Both the position numbers and the translations under genes were made by a program. Under the pieces are notes generated by a model that searched no databases, was not told the origin of the DNA, and saw nothing but the letters and a program-made list of their open reading frames with translations. Source: Rhizobium sp. Root482 (GTDB lineage Bacteria > Pseudomonadota > Alphaproteobacteria > Rhizobiales > Rhizobiaceae). Taken from it: DNA of 64,000 bases. The stretch lies in contig NZ_LMFA01000022.1 in assembly GCF_001426565.1 (NCBI RefSeq), forward strand, positions 417,254 through 481,253. Reading direction: 5' to 3'. Numbering within the stretch: the stretch's first letter is position 1; the number at the start of each line of letters is the position of its first letter. Of the stretch, positions 1 through 9,354 are shown piece after piece.

Positions 1-305
1 GTTGCCTCGCTTGCGAGCGTGGGTACGGTCGCCTCGCGGAGGTCATAGCGCGTTGGCGATCGCTTCGTCGCATCGCTTGTCGCCGGGTTGCCTGCAATGG
101 TGGAGTCCTCCCCTCCCCCGATTGCGCAGCTTCAGTCCACGATACCCCGATCTTGCGGTCAGACCGGGCTTCGTTGCCCGCCGCGCCTCCTGTGCAGGCC
201 TTTAAGGAGGCGTTAACCAAAAATCTCTTGCGGGTTTTTGAGAATCCACCGATAGTAATCACGCTTTAGTGGCGATGTGTCACGGAAAAGCGTTTTTCCA
301 GGACG
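1..305. other. Region upstream of repA, no gene seen
   Basis: This stretch should hold the repA promoter and upstream control region. The first 200 bases are very GC-rich and could be read as a 67-codon frame of low-complexity Arg/Ser/Pro composition, which I do not believe is a gene. The last 100 bases, just before repA, are more AT-rich, as expected for a promoter. I could not find a convincing parS-type palindrome here by eye. Confidence 0.4.
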
Positions 306-1526
306 GTGGCTGAATTGAACGTGGTTGCGGATGTGAATGTCGCGGAAGACAAGGATTTCGACGAAGAAATCCTTGAGCAGGGAGAGCTTATTTCCGACAA
401 GCTCAACATGCTGCGGATGGAGCAATATCCGCCAAATGCGGAAAAGGGCCTGCGCCGGTTTTCGTCCGTGGAAGTCGCCGATTTTATCGGCGTGTCGCAA
501 AATCACATCAAGAAGCTTCACCTTGAAGGAAAGGGGCCTGTCCCCGAAGTGACGGGTTCGGGCCGCAGATCCTATACCGCCGAGCAGATGCTCGAACTGC
601 GGCAATATCTCGACAAGCACGGCAGGTCTGATTTCAAGCGCTATGTTCCTCATCGCCGCGCGGGGGAAGCGCTGCAGGTCATTTCCGTGGTCAATTTCAA
701 GGGTGGAAGCGGGAAGACGACGACGACGGCGCATCTGGCGCAATATCTCGCCTTGACCGGCCATCGCGTCCTTGCCATCGACCTCGACCCTCAGGCATCG
801 CTGACCGCCCTGCACGGAATCCAGCCCGAACTGGACAAGAATCCTTCCCTGTTCGAGGCGCTGCGCTACGATGACCAGCGCAAGTCGATCAAGGACATCA
901 TCCAGCCTACGAATTTTCCGGGGCTCGATATCGTGCCTGCCAATCTCGAACTTCAGGAATACGAATACGAGACCCCCCTTGCCGCCTCCAACAAAAGCTC
1001 TCCCGAGGGACGGCTGTTCTTTACCCGCATCTCCAAGGCCTTGAAAGAAGTCGACGATCGCTACGATGTCGTGGTGATCGATTGCCCGCCACAACTCGGC
1101 TACCTCACGCTCACGGCGCTGACTGCCTCTACCTCGGTACTGATCACCGTTCATCCACAGATGCTCGACGTCATGTCGATGAGCCAGTTCCTGCTGATGC
1201 TCGGCGGCATTCTCGAATCGATAAAAAGCGCGGGGGCGACTGTCCGGTTGAAATGGTTCCGCTATCTCGTGACCCGCTATGAGCCGATGGATGGGCCACA
1301 GGCGCAGATGGTCGGCTTCATGCAGGCCATGTTCAACAAGCGGATGCTGCAGCACCAGATGGTGAAATCGACGGCGATCTCCGATGCCGGCATTACCAAG
1401 CAAACGCTCTACGAGGTCGAGCGCAGCCAGTTCACCCGCTCCACCTATGACCGCGCCATGGAATGCCTGAACGGCGTCAACGGAGAAATCGTCACGCTCG
1501 TCCATAAGGCATGGGGGCGAAAGTGA
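306..1526 (+). CDS. repA: Plasmid partitioning ATPase RepA (ParA family)
   Basis: RepA is the Walker-type ATPase that, with RepB and parS sites, segregates repABC replicons and represses its own operon. The 406-residue length fits the family. Residues about 50-100 form the N-terminal helix-turn-helix region. A deviant Walker A motif, KGGSGKT, lies at 132-138, followed by the IDLDPQ switch at 158-163 and a VVIDCPP Walker B. The start is GTG; the next in-frame ATG would remove more than 30 residues. repB follows after a 76-bp gap. Family assignment is firm. The unusual point is that repC is missing downstream. Confidence 0.95.
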   Translation: MAELNVVADVNVAEDKDFDEEILEQGELISDKLNMLRMEQYPPNAEKGLRRFSSVEVADFIGVSQNHIKKLHLEGKGPVPEVTGSGRRSYTAEQMLELRQYLDKHGRSDFKRYVPHRRAGEALQVISVVNFKGGSGKTTTTAHLAQYLALTGHRVLAIDLDPQASLTALHGIQPELDKNPSLFEALRYDDQRKSIKDIIQPTNFPGLDIVPANLELQEYEYETPLAASNKSSPEGRLFFTRISKALKEVDDRYDVVVIDCPPQLGYLTLTALTASTSVLITVHPQMLDVMSMSQFLLMLGGILESIKSAGATVRLKWFRYLVTRYEPMDGPQAQMVGFMQAMFNKRMLQHQMVKSTAISDAGITKQTLYEVERSQFTRSTYDRAMECLNGVNGEIVTLVHKAWGRK

Positions 1527-1602
1527 GAGAATTCTTGACAGCCGTGCAAATTACAATTTTCTCAATCAAATTCAGCTAGATACACAGAAGTGAGGATCGA
1601 GG

Positions 1603-2601
1603 ATGGCTCGCAAGCACCTGCTCACCAACCTTAGTTCGACGCTGCCGCAGAAGGCGAACGACGGCAAGCCGTCGGAAACCCGCGTCGACTATGCCCGCCG
1701 CGGCGCCTCCCGCTCGATGATGCAGTCTCTCGACGAGATGGCCGAGAATTCGATGCGTGTCCTGGAAGGCGAGACGATCGTCATGCTCGATCCGGACAGG
1801 CTCGACGCGTCCGCTTTCGCGGACAGGATCGATGACGACGAGGCGGATTTCGCCGGCCTGGTGGACGCCATCAGGCAGGGCGGCCAATCCTCGCCGATCC
1901 TGGTGCGGCCGCATCCCGACGCGCCGAGCCGCTACATGATCGTCTACGGACATCGTCGCGCGCGTGCAGCCAAGGAACTGGGGATCGAGGTTCGCGCTGT
2001 CGTCAAGCCGATCGAGGACATCGCCCATGTCATCGCCCAGGGCCAGGAAAATACGGCGCGCGCCGATCTCTCCTTCATCGAGAAGGCACTGTTTGCGAGA
2101 AAGCTGGCCAGCGCCGGCATGACCAAGGACACGATCAAGACGGCATTGACCATCGACGACACGCTATTGTCGCGAATGCTCTCCGTAGCGGAAAACGTTC
2201 CCGAGGCCATTCTGGACGCGGTCGGATCGGCAAAGGGGGTAGGGCGCGATCGATGGGAGGAAGCCAAGAAGCTGGCCCTCGATCCGCATCGCGCCGAATG
2301 GGCAATCGAATTCGTCGCGAGCGATGCGTTCAAGAGCCTGCCTGCGGATGCACGTTTTAATGCGCTGCTCGAACAATTGAGAAAGGCGCGCAAATCAAAA
2401 CCGGCAGTCCGCAAGCCCATAGAAAAAAACTGGGCAATCGCTGAAAAGGCGGTTTCCGTCTCGACGAAGGATGCAGGCAAGGCCTTTACGCTGTCGTTGA
2501 AGGCTAAAGACGCCTCGCAATTCGGCGCCTTCCTGTCGGAGCGGCTGGAGAGCCTTTACCAGGAATACCGGCAAACCGGCGCCCCGCGAAGCGAGGACTG
2601 A
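1603..2601 (+). CDS. repB: Plasmid partitioning protein RepB (ParB family)
   Basis: RepB is the parS-binding centromere protein of repABC replicons. At 332 residues it has the normal length. It shows the ParB nuclease-like domain with the GHRR box at 116-119 and the conserved ENTARADL/FIEKA stretch at about 149-162, followed by the helix-turn-helix region and a C-terminal dimerisation part. A GAGG ribosome-binding sequence lies 7 bases before the ATG. It follows repA on the same strand. In a standard repABC operon repC would begin within roughly 150-200 bases of its stop; here the next 500 bases hold no such gene. Confidence 0.95.
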   Translation: MARKHLLTNLSSTLPQKANDGKPSETRVDYARRGASRSMMQSLDEMAENSMRVLEGETIVMLDPDRLDASAFADRIDDDEADFAGLVDAIRQGGQSSPILVRPHPDAPSRYMIVYGHRRARAAKELGIEVRAVVKPIEDIAHVIAQGQENTARADLSFIEKALFARKLASAGMTKDTIKTALTIDDTLLSRMLSVAENVPEAILDAVGSAKGVGRDRWEEAKKLALDPHRAEWAIEFVASDAFKSLPADARFNALLEQLRKARKSKPAVRKPIEKNWAIAEKAVSVSTKDAGKAFTLSLKAKDASQFGAFLSERLESLYQEYRQTGAPRSED

Positions 2602-3103
2602 ACGCAGAGCCTTTTTCTGTCAGCTGCAGCAGCTATGCCGCAGGCAATCGCGGGGATGTGAGACAGGCCCCCGGAAGGGCAGGCGGTGATATGGAGGCCG
2701 ATGATCTCCGGCCTGGGGGGAGGGGAGAACGGCTTGTAGATGTAGATGCCCTCTGAGACGCGCTGGATCAGCGCCATGCGCTTTGCCGATTCTGATCCGC
2801 CCTTAAGTGGAGAGCGACTGCACAGTCATTTTCGAGACAACAATTGGCCACTCGCACACCGATAACGGTTTATAGAATGCTCCCTGAAGAGCAACGAACA
2901 GACCAATTGTCCCACTGCACATCGTCGGCCTAAACCGCAAAACTGAAAATAATTTTTATTATCAGATAATTAGATGGTTAATAGCAGCGGCGAAGAATAG
3001 ATCCTGCAAGCTGTGATCGCGCCTCGGCATAAGTTTCGCAGCCATTTGATGACAATGGGGCCAGTGGCAATCCATATGTCGGATCGCCACCGGCCCATCG
3101 ACA
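2602..3103. other. Intergenic region after repB where repC would be expected
   Basis: About 500 bases separate repB from the convergent hydrolase gene. No frame reads as RepC or as a recognisable remnant of it. A 73-codon frame on the minus strand has no recognisable domain. The sequence changes from GC-rich (about 2602-2800) to AT-rich with long A/T tracts near 2940-2980. In repABC systems this spot holds the antisense RNA that controls repC, but I cannot identify such an RNA by eye. Confidence 0.4.
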
Positions 3104-3856
3104 TCAGAGTGCCTTCGCCGCTCTTTCGATGACGTCAGCAACCTTTTCGGGCTGCGAGGCGAAGACGGCATGACTGGATTTTATCTCCGTCACCGCGCTA
3201 CCGGCTCGCTTCGCCATCTCACGCTCAAGTTCGGGATTGATGGAGCGGTCTTCAGTTGCGACGATGGACCAGCTCCGCTTCGTCTTCCAGGCGGGATCAC
3301 CAACCTTCGTCGAAAAGGCTTCCTTCGAGGCGAAAACCTGCGACCTCGCGAGAAATGCGGCGTCGTCTTTCGGCAGGTCGGCGGCGAAATCCTTCGCAAA
3401 GGCAGCGGGGTCGAGATAGAGATATTTTCCGTCCTTTGTTTCGCGGATATTCATTCCGCCAGCCGGTTTCGAGCTTGCGAGGCTGAGCAGGCTTTCGCCT
3501 TTGCCCGGCTGGAAAGCTGCGACATATACGAGACCGGCGACAGCCGGGCTGTGGCCGGCTTCGGTGATCACCATGCCGCCATAGCTGTGACCGACGAGGA
3601 GCGTCGGGCCGTCCTGCAGGTCGAGAACCCGATTGGTAGCCGCGACATCGTCGGCAAGCGAGGTGATCGGCTGCTGCACGATCGTGACATTGAAGCCTCG
3701 CCGGACGAGGATATCGGATGCCCTGCGCCAGCCCGAACCATCGGCGAGCGCACCATGGACGATGACGATATTTTTGATATCGGCAGCCTGCGCAGCGAAG
3801 GCGATGATACTGGTAGCGAAAGCGAGCGCGAGGGTCGAGATGTAATGACGGTTCAT
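3104..3856 (-). CDS. Exported alpha/beta hydrolase
   Basis: A 250-residue alpha/beta-hydrolase fold protein with an N-terminal signal peptide ending near AAQAAD. The oxyanion region IVIVHGALADGS and the nucleophile elbow GHSYGG are clear, and a late His in SSHAVF is the likely catalytic histidine. It resembles the salicylate-esterase/lyase-like group of hydrolases, but the substrate cannot be told. The start was set at the ATG at 3856 because AGGAG lies 8 bases upstream; a longer reading frame further upstream lacks such a site. It lies immediately downstream of the CcdA-thioredoxin fusion gene on the same strand and may share its transcript. Confidence 0.85.
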   Translation of the reverse strand: MNRHYISTLALAFATSIIAFAAQAADIKNIVIVHGALADGSGWRRASDILVRRGFNVTIVQQPITSLADDVAATNRVLDLQDGPTLLVGHSYGGMVITEAGHSPAVAGLVYVAAFQPGKGESLLSLASSKPAGGMNIRETKDGKYLYLDPAAFAKDFAADLPKDDAAFLARSQVFASKEAFSTKVGDPAWKTKRSWSIVATEDRSINPELEREMAKRAGSAVTEIKSSHAVFASQPEKVADVIERAAKAL

Positions 3857-3903
3857 GCGTTTGACTCCTGTTTTCATGGTTGATTTTAAAGGGAAATGAG
3901 GTT

Positions 3904-5679
3904 TCAGCCGAAGGTGAAGGCGTATGCTTCGACACCCGGATCGAGGAAACGGATTTCGAACGTCCGGGCCTCCACATCGCCGGATTGGCGGACCAGCTGA
4001 TAGAGTTTTGTCGAGGTCACCGTGCCGTATCCGCCGGCATCGGTATCTGCGCCATGGCTGGCCCCGGGCGCCTTGCCGTCGATCGTCACCCGGAAGCGAA
4101 CTGGTTTGCTGGCGGCGCCAGGTCCGAGGACCAGATGCAGGTCGCGGGCGCTGAAACGATAGAGGATGCTGCCATCCGCTCGATCCAATACGGCGTGCTC
4201 GGCGCCGACCGTCCAGCTTCCGGAGAAGCCCCATTCGTTCAGGCCCGGCTGGTCGATGGAATATGTGTTGGCGGCGTCGGCACGCAGGTTTTCCGGAGAG
4301 ACGAAGCCGGCGGCGCGTTTGTAGCCGAGATAACTCTCGCCGGAGCGGATGTTCTTGAGGTCCGGGCTCGCCTCGGCACCTTTTGCCTCCGGCGTCACTG
4401 GCGCAGTCGAGGCCATCTCGCTGCCGGCTTCGCGCAGCAGATCCTGGATTGCCTGTTCGGTCTGGGGGTAGTTGCCTTCGCCGAAGTGGTGGTAGCGAAT
4501 ATTGCCTTTTGCATCGATCAGATAATGGGCCGGCCAGTAGCTGTTTTCAAAAGCCCGCCAGATCCTGTAGTCGTTGTCGATCGCGACAGGATAGCCGATC
4601 TTGAAGTCGGCGACCGCCTTTTTGACATTGTCGATCTTCTTCTCGAAGGCGAATTCCGGGGCATGCACGCCAATGATGACCAGACCCTGATCCTTGTATT
4701 TTTCGGCCCAGGCGCGCACGTAAGGCACGGTGCGGATGCAGTTTATGCAGGAATAGGTCCAGAAATCGATGAGGACGACCTTGCCGCGCAGCTCTTCCGT
4801 TGTCAGAGACGGCGAATTGAGCCATTCGACGGCGCCGGTCAGCGATGGCGCACGTCCCTCCATGGGAAGATCGCTGAGGAAGGGACTGCCTGTATCCAAG
4901 GCGGCAGCCAACGTGCCGTTCGCGGCAAGGTCGGATGATGATCCGACGGCAGGCTTTTCATGGAGCTGGTCAAGCACAGCCTGTTCGAAGGCAGACGTGC
5001 TGGCATAGGAAAGCCGTGCCAGGAGGCCGGTGTCGAGACCCAGCGCGATGACGGCAACGCCGGCCAGAACCGCTGCACCCAGCACCTGGCGAATACGCTC
5101 GCTGACGCCCAGCGACCGCTTCATGCCGGCAAAGATCCTCCCGCCGACAAGAAGGGCAACGGCAAGCGACGTCGCCGCACCTGCAGCATAGGCGACCAGC
5201 AGGAAAGTCGTTTGCAGATTGGCGCCTTGCAAGGCTGCGCCCGTTAGCACGAGGCCGAGGATTGGTCCGGCGCAAGGCGCCCAGAGCAGCCCGGTCGCGA
5301 CCCCAAGGATGAAGGCGCTCGCCGCCGTCGGTACGGAGCCCGGCCTGCCGGATGCATTCAGCAGCCTGTTGCCAAAATCGACGACCGGCTGGGTGACGAC
5401 GCCCGCAATGCGTGGCGAAAGAAGGCTGACCCCGAAGACGGCAAGCAACAGGATCGCAGCAAGACGGCCGTATTCATTCGCATGGATCGCCCAGCTTCCG
5501 CCGACCGCTGCAAGCGTCGCGACCAGTGCGAAAGTCACGCTCATGCCGATCAGCATGGGCAGCGTGCTTCTGATGAAGGGCTGTCCCGCGCGGGCAAAGA
5601 CGAAGGGGAGAATGGGAAGGATGCACGGGCTGAGAATGGTCAGCGCGCCTCCGAGGTAGGCAATGATGAGAAGTGTCAT
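3904..5679 (-). CDS. DipZ-like CcdA/thioredoxin fusion protein
   Basis: A 591-residue membrane thiol-disulfide protein. The N-terminal half is a CcdA/DsbD-type transmembrane electron carrier with its two conserved cysteines in SPC (Cys19) and APC, spread over about six membrane segments. The middle is a thioredoxin-like domain with a WTYSCINC active site. The C-terminal part is the beta-rich domain typical of DipZ proteins. Such proteins pass reducing power from the cytoplasm to the periplasm. The ATG at 5679 is preceded by AAGGA at good spacing. The genes nearby are exported hydrolases and an Ohr peroxidase, consistent with an envelope redox-stress role. Confidence 0.9.
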   Translation of the reverse strand: MTLLIIAYLGGALTILSPCILPILPFVFARAGQPFIRSTLPMLIGMSVTFALVATLAAVGGSWAIHANEYGRLAAILLLAVFGVSLLSPRIAGVVTQPVVDFGNRLLNASGRPGSVPTAASAFILGVATGLLWAPCAGPILGLVLTGAALQGANLQTTFLLVAYAAGAATSLAVALLVGGRIFAGMKRSLGVSERIRQVLGAAVLAGVAVIALGLDTGLLARLSYASTSAFEQAVLDQLHEKPAVGSSSDLAANGTLAAALDTGSPFLSDLPMEGRAPSLTGAVEWLNSPSLTTEELRGKVVLIDFWTYSCINCIRTVPYVRAWAEKYKDQGLVIIGVHAPEFAFEKKIDNVKKAVADFKIGYPVAIDNDYRIWRAFENSYWPAHYLIDAKGNIRYHHFGEGNYPQTEQAIQDLLREAGSEMASTAPVTPEAKGAEASPDLKNIRSGESYLGYKRAAGFVSPENLRADAANTYSIDQPGLNEWGFSGSWTVGAEHAVLDRADGSILYRFSARDLHLVLGPGAASKPVRFRVTIDGKAPGASHGADTDAGGYGTVTSTKLYQLVRQSGDVEARTFEIRFLDPGVEAYAFTFG

Positions 5680-5998
5680 CGTCGTTTCCTTGAAGCCGAT
5701 TGGTGGATTCTGGACGGCGATGGGCGCGACCAGGAACGGTGCCAATCTGGTCGGAGCGACGTATCCCGGATGTGTCCGGCTTCATTGAGAAATGTACCGC
5801 AGTGTAGGAACCTTTCGGCTCCACGACACGGTGACGCAATCGCCAGCAGCGCTGACCAACAGGCGGAACGGATTGTATCAAAACGTATCGAGGAAGCCCG
5901 ATGCTACATCCGCATTCAATCGCGCGCTTGGCGCGACACATGGGGGATACATGCTGCCAGCCTTCTTGCCATCAACACCAATCGAGATGGAGAGAACG
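5680..5998. other. Divergent intergenic region between the DipZ-like and hydrolase genes
   Basis: About 320 bases between divergent genes, so it should carry both promoters. No stable open frame or strong palindrome was seen. In-frame ATG codons upstream of the hydrolase lack ribosome-binding sites and precede its Tat signal, so they were not used as starts. Confidence 0.35.
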
Positions 5999-7039
5999 AT
6001 GTCACCCGCATTCAACCACCAGCGTCGCCGCTTCTTCGGTATCGCCGCCATGACCGTGGCTGCCGCAGAATTCGGCATGACCGCGATCGCCAATGCCCGG
6101 TCACCCGCCGCATCCCTGGCGGCGGTCAGGGCAGGAGGGAACACCTCCTTCGCAGCGCTGAAGCAGATCAAGGCCGGTGTGCTCGATATCGGATACGCAG
6201 AAGCCGGCCCAGTCGATGGTCCCGTTGTCCTGCTCGTTCACGGCTGGCCTTACGATATCCATAGCTATGTGGATGTCGCACCGATCCTGGCCGATGCAGG
6301 CTACCGCGTTATCATTCCCTATCTGCGCGGCCATGGCACGACCCGCTTCCTTTCGGACGAAACGCCGCGTAACGGCCAGCAGGCGGCGCTGGCGGCCGAC
6401 ATGATCGCGTTCATGGATGCACTCGGCGTCGAAAAGGCGATCCTCGGCGGATATGACTGGGGTGCGCGCACCGTCAACATCATGGCGGCTCTCTGGCCGG
6501 AACGCTGCAAGGCGATGGTTTCGGTCAGCGGCTATCTCATCGGCAGCCAGGCGGCCAACAGCACGCCACTTCCGCCGGCGGCAGAACTTTCCTGGTGGTA
6601 TCAGTTCTACTTTGCGACGGAGCGGGGACGGCAAGGCTATGCCGCCAACACATATGCGTTTGCAAAGCTGATCTGGCGGACGGCATCGCCGACATGGAAA
6701 TTCGACGACGAGACTTTCCATCGCTCGGCTACCGCATTCGATAATCCGGACCACGTGGACATCACCATTCATAATTACCGCTGGCGGCTGGGTCTCGCCG
6801 AAGGCGAAGCAAAATACGATGCCTACGAGAAGCAGCTGGCGATGCGGCCAATCATCACTATTCCGACGATCACCATGGAAGGCGATGAAAATGCCGCGCC
6901 GCATCCGGAACCATCCTCCTATGCAAAGAAGTTCTCTGGAAGATACGAGCACCGAAATGTAGCAGGTGTCGGGCATAATCTGCCCCAGGAGGCGCCGCAG
7001 ACATTCGCTAAGGCCATCCTTGACGTTGCGAAATTCTGA
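5999..7039 (+). CDS. Tat-exported alpha/beta hydrolase (epoxide hydrolase/dehalogenase-like)
   Basis: A 346-residue protein starting with a twin-arginine-type signal (RRRFFG, then a hydrophobic stretch ending near ANARS). The hydrolase domain has an HGWP oxyanion motif. The nucleophile elbow is GYDWG, meaning aspartate rather than serine, as in epoxide hydrolases and haloalkane dehalogenases. The catalytic His is in GVGHNLP. The ATG at 5999 has GGAGA upstream, and a nearby earlier ATG (5987) overlaps that site. Substrate is unknown. It is followed by a two-component system, which may or may not be functionally linked. Confidence 0.87.
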   Translation: MSPAFNHQRRRFFGIAAMTVAAAEFGMTAIANARSPAASLAAVRAGGNTSFAALKQIKAGVLDIGYAEAGPVDGPVVLLVHGWPYDIHSYVDVAPILADAGYRVIIPYLRGHGTTRFLSDETPRNGQQAALAADMIAFMDALGVEKAILGGYDWGARTVNIMAALWPERCKAMVSVSGYLIGSQAANSTPLPPAAELSWWYQFYFATERGRQGYAANTYAFAKLIWRTASPTWKFDDETFHRSATAFDNPDHVDITIHNYRWRLGLAEGEAKYDAYEKQLAMRPIITIPTITMEGDENAAPHPEPSSYAKKFSGRYEHRNVAGVGHNLPQEAPQTFAKAILDVAKF

Positions 7040-7133
7040 ACGTCAGCCGCCGCGAGAAACTCCTTTACTCGTGGCGGCCGATACGGACAAATGGCGGCAG
7101 AGCAGCCGATCGATAGGGTTTGGAAGATCATAG

Positions 7134-7874
7134 ATGGAGCATGTCGACCACATCCTGATCGTCGATGACGACCGAGAAATTCGCGAACTGGTATCGCGTT
7201 ATCTGACGAAGAACGGCCTTCGGACGACAGTTGCCGCCGACGGCCGGCAAATGCGTGGCTTTCTCGAAGCCAGTACAGTCGATCTGATCGTGCTCGACGT
7301 GATGATGCCCGGCGACGATGGCCTGGTCCTGTGCCGGGAACTTCGCGCCGGCAAACACAAGGCGACGCCGGTCATCATGCTGACGGCACGCGACGATGAG
7401 ATGGACCGGATCATCGGGCTCGAAATGGGCGCGGACGACTATCTGCCGAAGCCCTTCGCGGCGCGAGAGCTTCTCGCACGCATCAAGGCGGTTCTGCGAC
7501 GCACCCGAATGTTGCCACCCAATCTTCAGATCAGCGAAGCCGGACAATTGCTGACCTTCGGCGACTGGCGACTTGATACCGTTGGCCGCCATCTTCTTGA
7601 CAGCGACGGGACGGAAATCGCGCTGAGCGGTGCGGAATATCGTCTGTTGCGGGTTTTCATCGATCATCCGCAGCGGGTGCTCAACCGAGATCAGATACTG
7701 AACCTGACGCAGGGCCGCGACGCCGAACTGTTCGACCGCTCGATCGACCTTCTGGTCAGCCGTCTGCGCCAGCGGCTCGGCGACGACGCACGCGAGCCGA
7801 CCTACATCAAGACGGTGCGGGCCGAAGGCTATGTGTTCTCCGTACCGGTCGAGATTTCGGTGCCCAGGACATGA
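7134..7874 (+). CDS. OmpR/PhoB-family response regulator
   Basis: A 246-residue two-component regulator. The receiver domain has the acidic pocket at 11-13, phospho-acceptor Asp55 in VLDVMMPG, and the KPF lysine near residue 107. The C-terminal half is an OmpR-type winged helix ending in the wing sequence VRAEGYVF. The stop overlaps the ATG of the kinase gene by four bases, so the two are translationally coupled. The stimulus is unknown; the nearby redox and hydrolase genes are candidate targets by position only. Confidence 0.93.
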   Translation: MEHVDHILIVDDDREIRELVSRYLTKNGLRTTVAADGRQMRGFLEASTVDLIVLDVMMPGDDGLVLCRELRAGKHKATPVIMLTARDDEMDRIIGLEMGADDYLPKPFAARELLARIKAVLRRTRMLPPNLQISEAGQLLTFGDWRLDTVGRHLLDSDGTEIALSGAEYRLLRVFIDHPQRVLNRDQILNLTQGRDAELFDRSIDLLVSRLRQRLGDDAREPTYIKTVRAEGYVFSVPVEISVPRT

Positions 7875-9190
7875 GCGAGGGCAGCAAGGTCCGCTTCGGC
7901 TGGTGGCCGAGAACGCTGCGCTCACGTCTCTTTTTGATCCTGTTTGCCGGATTGGCGGTTGCCTACGGCCTGTCCTTCAGCATTCTTTTTGCCGAGCGCT
8001 ACATGTCGGCCAAAGCCGTCATGCTGGGTACGCTGGAAAGCGACCTGGCAACCTCGATCGCCGTTCTCGATCGACTGCCGGCCAACGAGCGGGCCGAATG
8101 GCTGGACCGCCTGAGCCGCGGCAGCTATCGGCTCGTTCTTGGTCCGGGGCTGCCCGGTGTTCCGGATTTGTCGGGCCGCGGTGCCGAGATTGCAGATCGG
8201 ATCAGCCAGGCCGCCGGCAACAGGTTTTCGATTCGCGTCGAAGCCGTCTCCGGTAACGACATGCGGCTGCAGGGGCATTTGACGCTTTCGGACGGCTCGC
8301 CGCTCACGATCGACGTCACTCCGCGTGGAGTGATGCCCCTGGCCGAATGGCTGCCTTATGTCTTTGCCGCACAGATGGTGCTGCTCATCCTGTGCACCTG
8401 GTTTGCCGTGCGCCAGGCCGTTCGTCCACTTTACGGCCTGGCCGCCGCCGCTGACGCGCTTGATCCCGGCAGGAAAGTGTCTCCATTGAGCGAGAGCGGA
8501 CCGAGCGAAGTCGCCAATGCGGCGCGCGCATTCAACGCCATGCGTGACCGGATCGCGCATTATCTTGAAGAACGCGTGCAGATTCTCGCAGCGATCTCGC
8601 ATGACCTGCAGACGCCCATCACGCGCATGCGGCTGCGCGCCGACATGACGGAAGATACTCCCGAAAAAGACAAGCTGGTCAGCGACTTGCGGGAGATCGA
8701 GCGGCTCGTGCGGGACGGCATCGCCTATGCACGCAGCTCTCACGGAAATGGGGAGAAGACCTCGCGTATCGATCTCGCATCCTTCATCGACAGCATTGCC
8801 TATGATTACCAGGACACCGGAAAAGCGGTCACGGTGCAGGGCATCGTTCAGGATACCGCCGCGACGAAACCGCACGCATTGCGGCGCATCCTGACCAACT
8901 TCATCGACAATGCCCTCAAGTTCGCGGGTGCTGCCGAGATCAGCGTCGAACGGACAGACGAAGGTGTCGTCGTAATTACGGTCCTGGATCGCGGACCAGG
9001 AATTCCGGATGACAAGCTCGAAGCGGCGATGCAGCCGTTCTTCCGTCTCGAGACGTCCCGCAATCGCGATACCGGGGGCACGGGCCTCGGATTGGCCATC
9101 GCCCAGCAGCTTGCCGCCTCGCTCGATGGCGCAGTGCGGATCTACAATCGCGTCGGCGGCGGGCTCGCGGCAGAGATATCGCTGCTCTGA
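7871..9190 (+). CDS. Membrane sensor histidine kinase
   Basis: A 439-residue EnvZ-like kinase. It has two membrane segments (about residues 17-40 and 155-180) around a small periplasmic sensor, then a HAMP linker. The H-box AISHDLQTP has its His near residue 244. The ATPase domain carries the N-box NFIDNALKFA and G-boxes DRGPGIP and GTGLGLAIA. It partners the overlapping response regulator gene. The periplasmic domain of about 110 residues has no family I recognise. Confidence 0.93.
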   Translation: MSEGSKVRFGWWPRTLRSRLFLILFAGLAVAYGLSFSILFAERYMSAKAVMLGTLESDLATSIAVLDRLPANERAEWLDRLSRGSYRLVLGPGLPGVPDLSGRGAEIADRISQAAGNRFSIRVEAVSGNDMRLQGHLTLSDGSPLTIDVTPRGVMPLAEWLPYVFAAQMVLLILCTWFAVRQAVRPLYGLAAAADALDPGRKVSPLSESGPSEVANAARAFNAMRDRIAHYLEERVQILAAISHDLQTPITRMRLRADMTEDTPEKDKLVSDLREIERLVRDGIAYARSSHGNGEKTSRIDLASFIDSIAYDYQDTGKAVTVQGIVQDTAATKPHALRRILTNFIDNALKFAGAAEISVERTDEGVVVITVLDRGPGIPDDKLEAAMQPFFRLETSRNRDTGGTGLGLAIAQQLAASLDGAVRIYNRVGGGLAAEISLL

Positions 9191-9354
9191 ATAATGCTCG
9201 GTTTTGTCGGCTATTGTATAGAAAGGTAGCCCCGCCAGCCGTCGCTACGGTGTGACACAAGTCCGGCCTTTTCGAACACATGTCCGATACGTCGATGCGG
9301 CAAAACACTCCCGTCAACAAGGTCGCCTCGGGCGACAGAACGAAGGAGTGTTTC

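Noticed and set aside
2-205. 67-codon frame at the left edge
   Set aside because: Low-complexity Arg/Ser/Pro sequence, no ribosome site visible and no homology recognised.
213-1505. Open frame of 430 codons on the minus strand opposite repA
   Set aside because: repA is certain on the plus strand; the antisense frame shows no domain.
2602-2980. A repC remnant or antisense RNA between repB and the next gene
   Set aside because: No frame with RepC-like sequence and no clear promoter-terminator pair for a small RNA could be found by eye.
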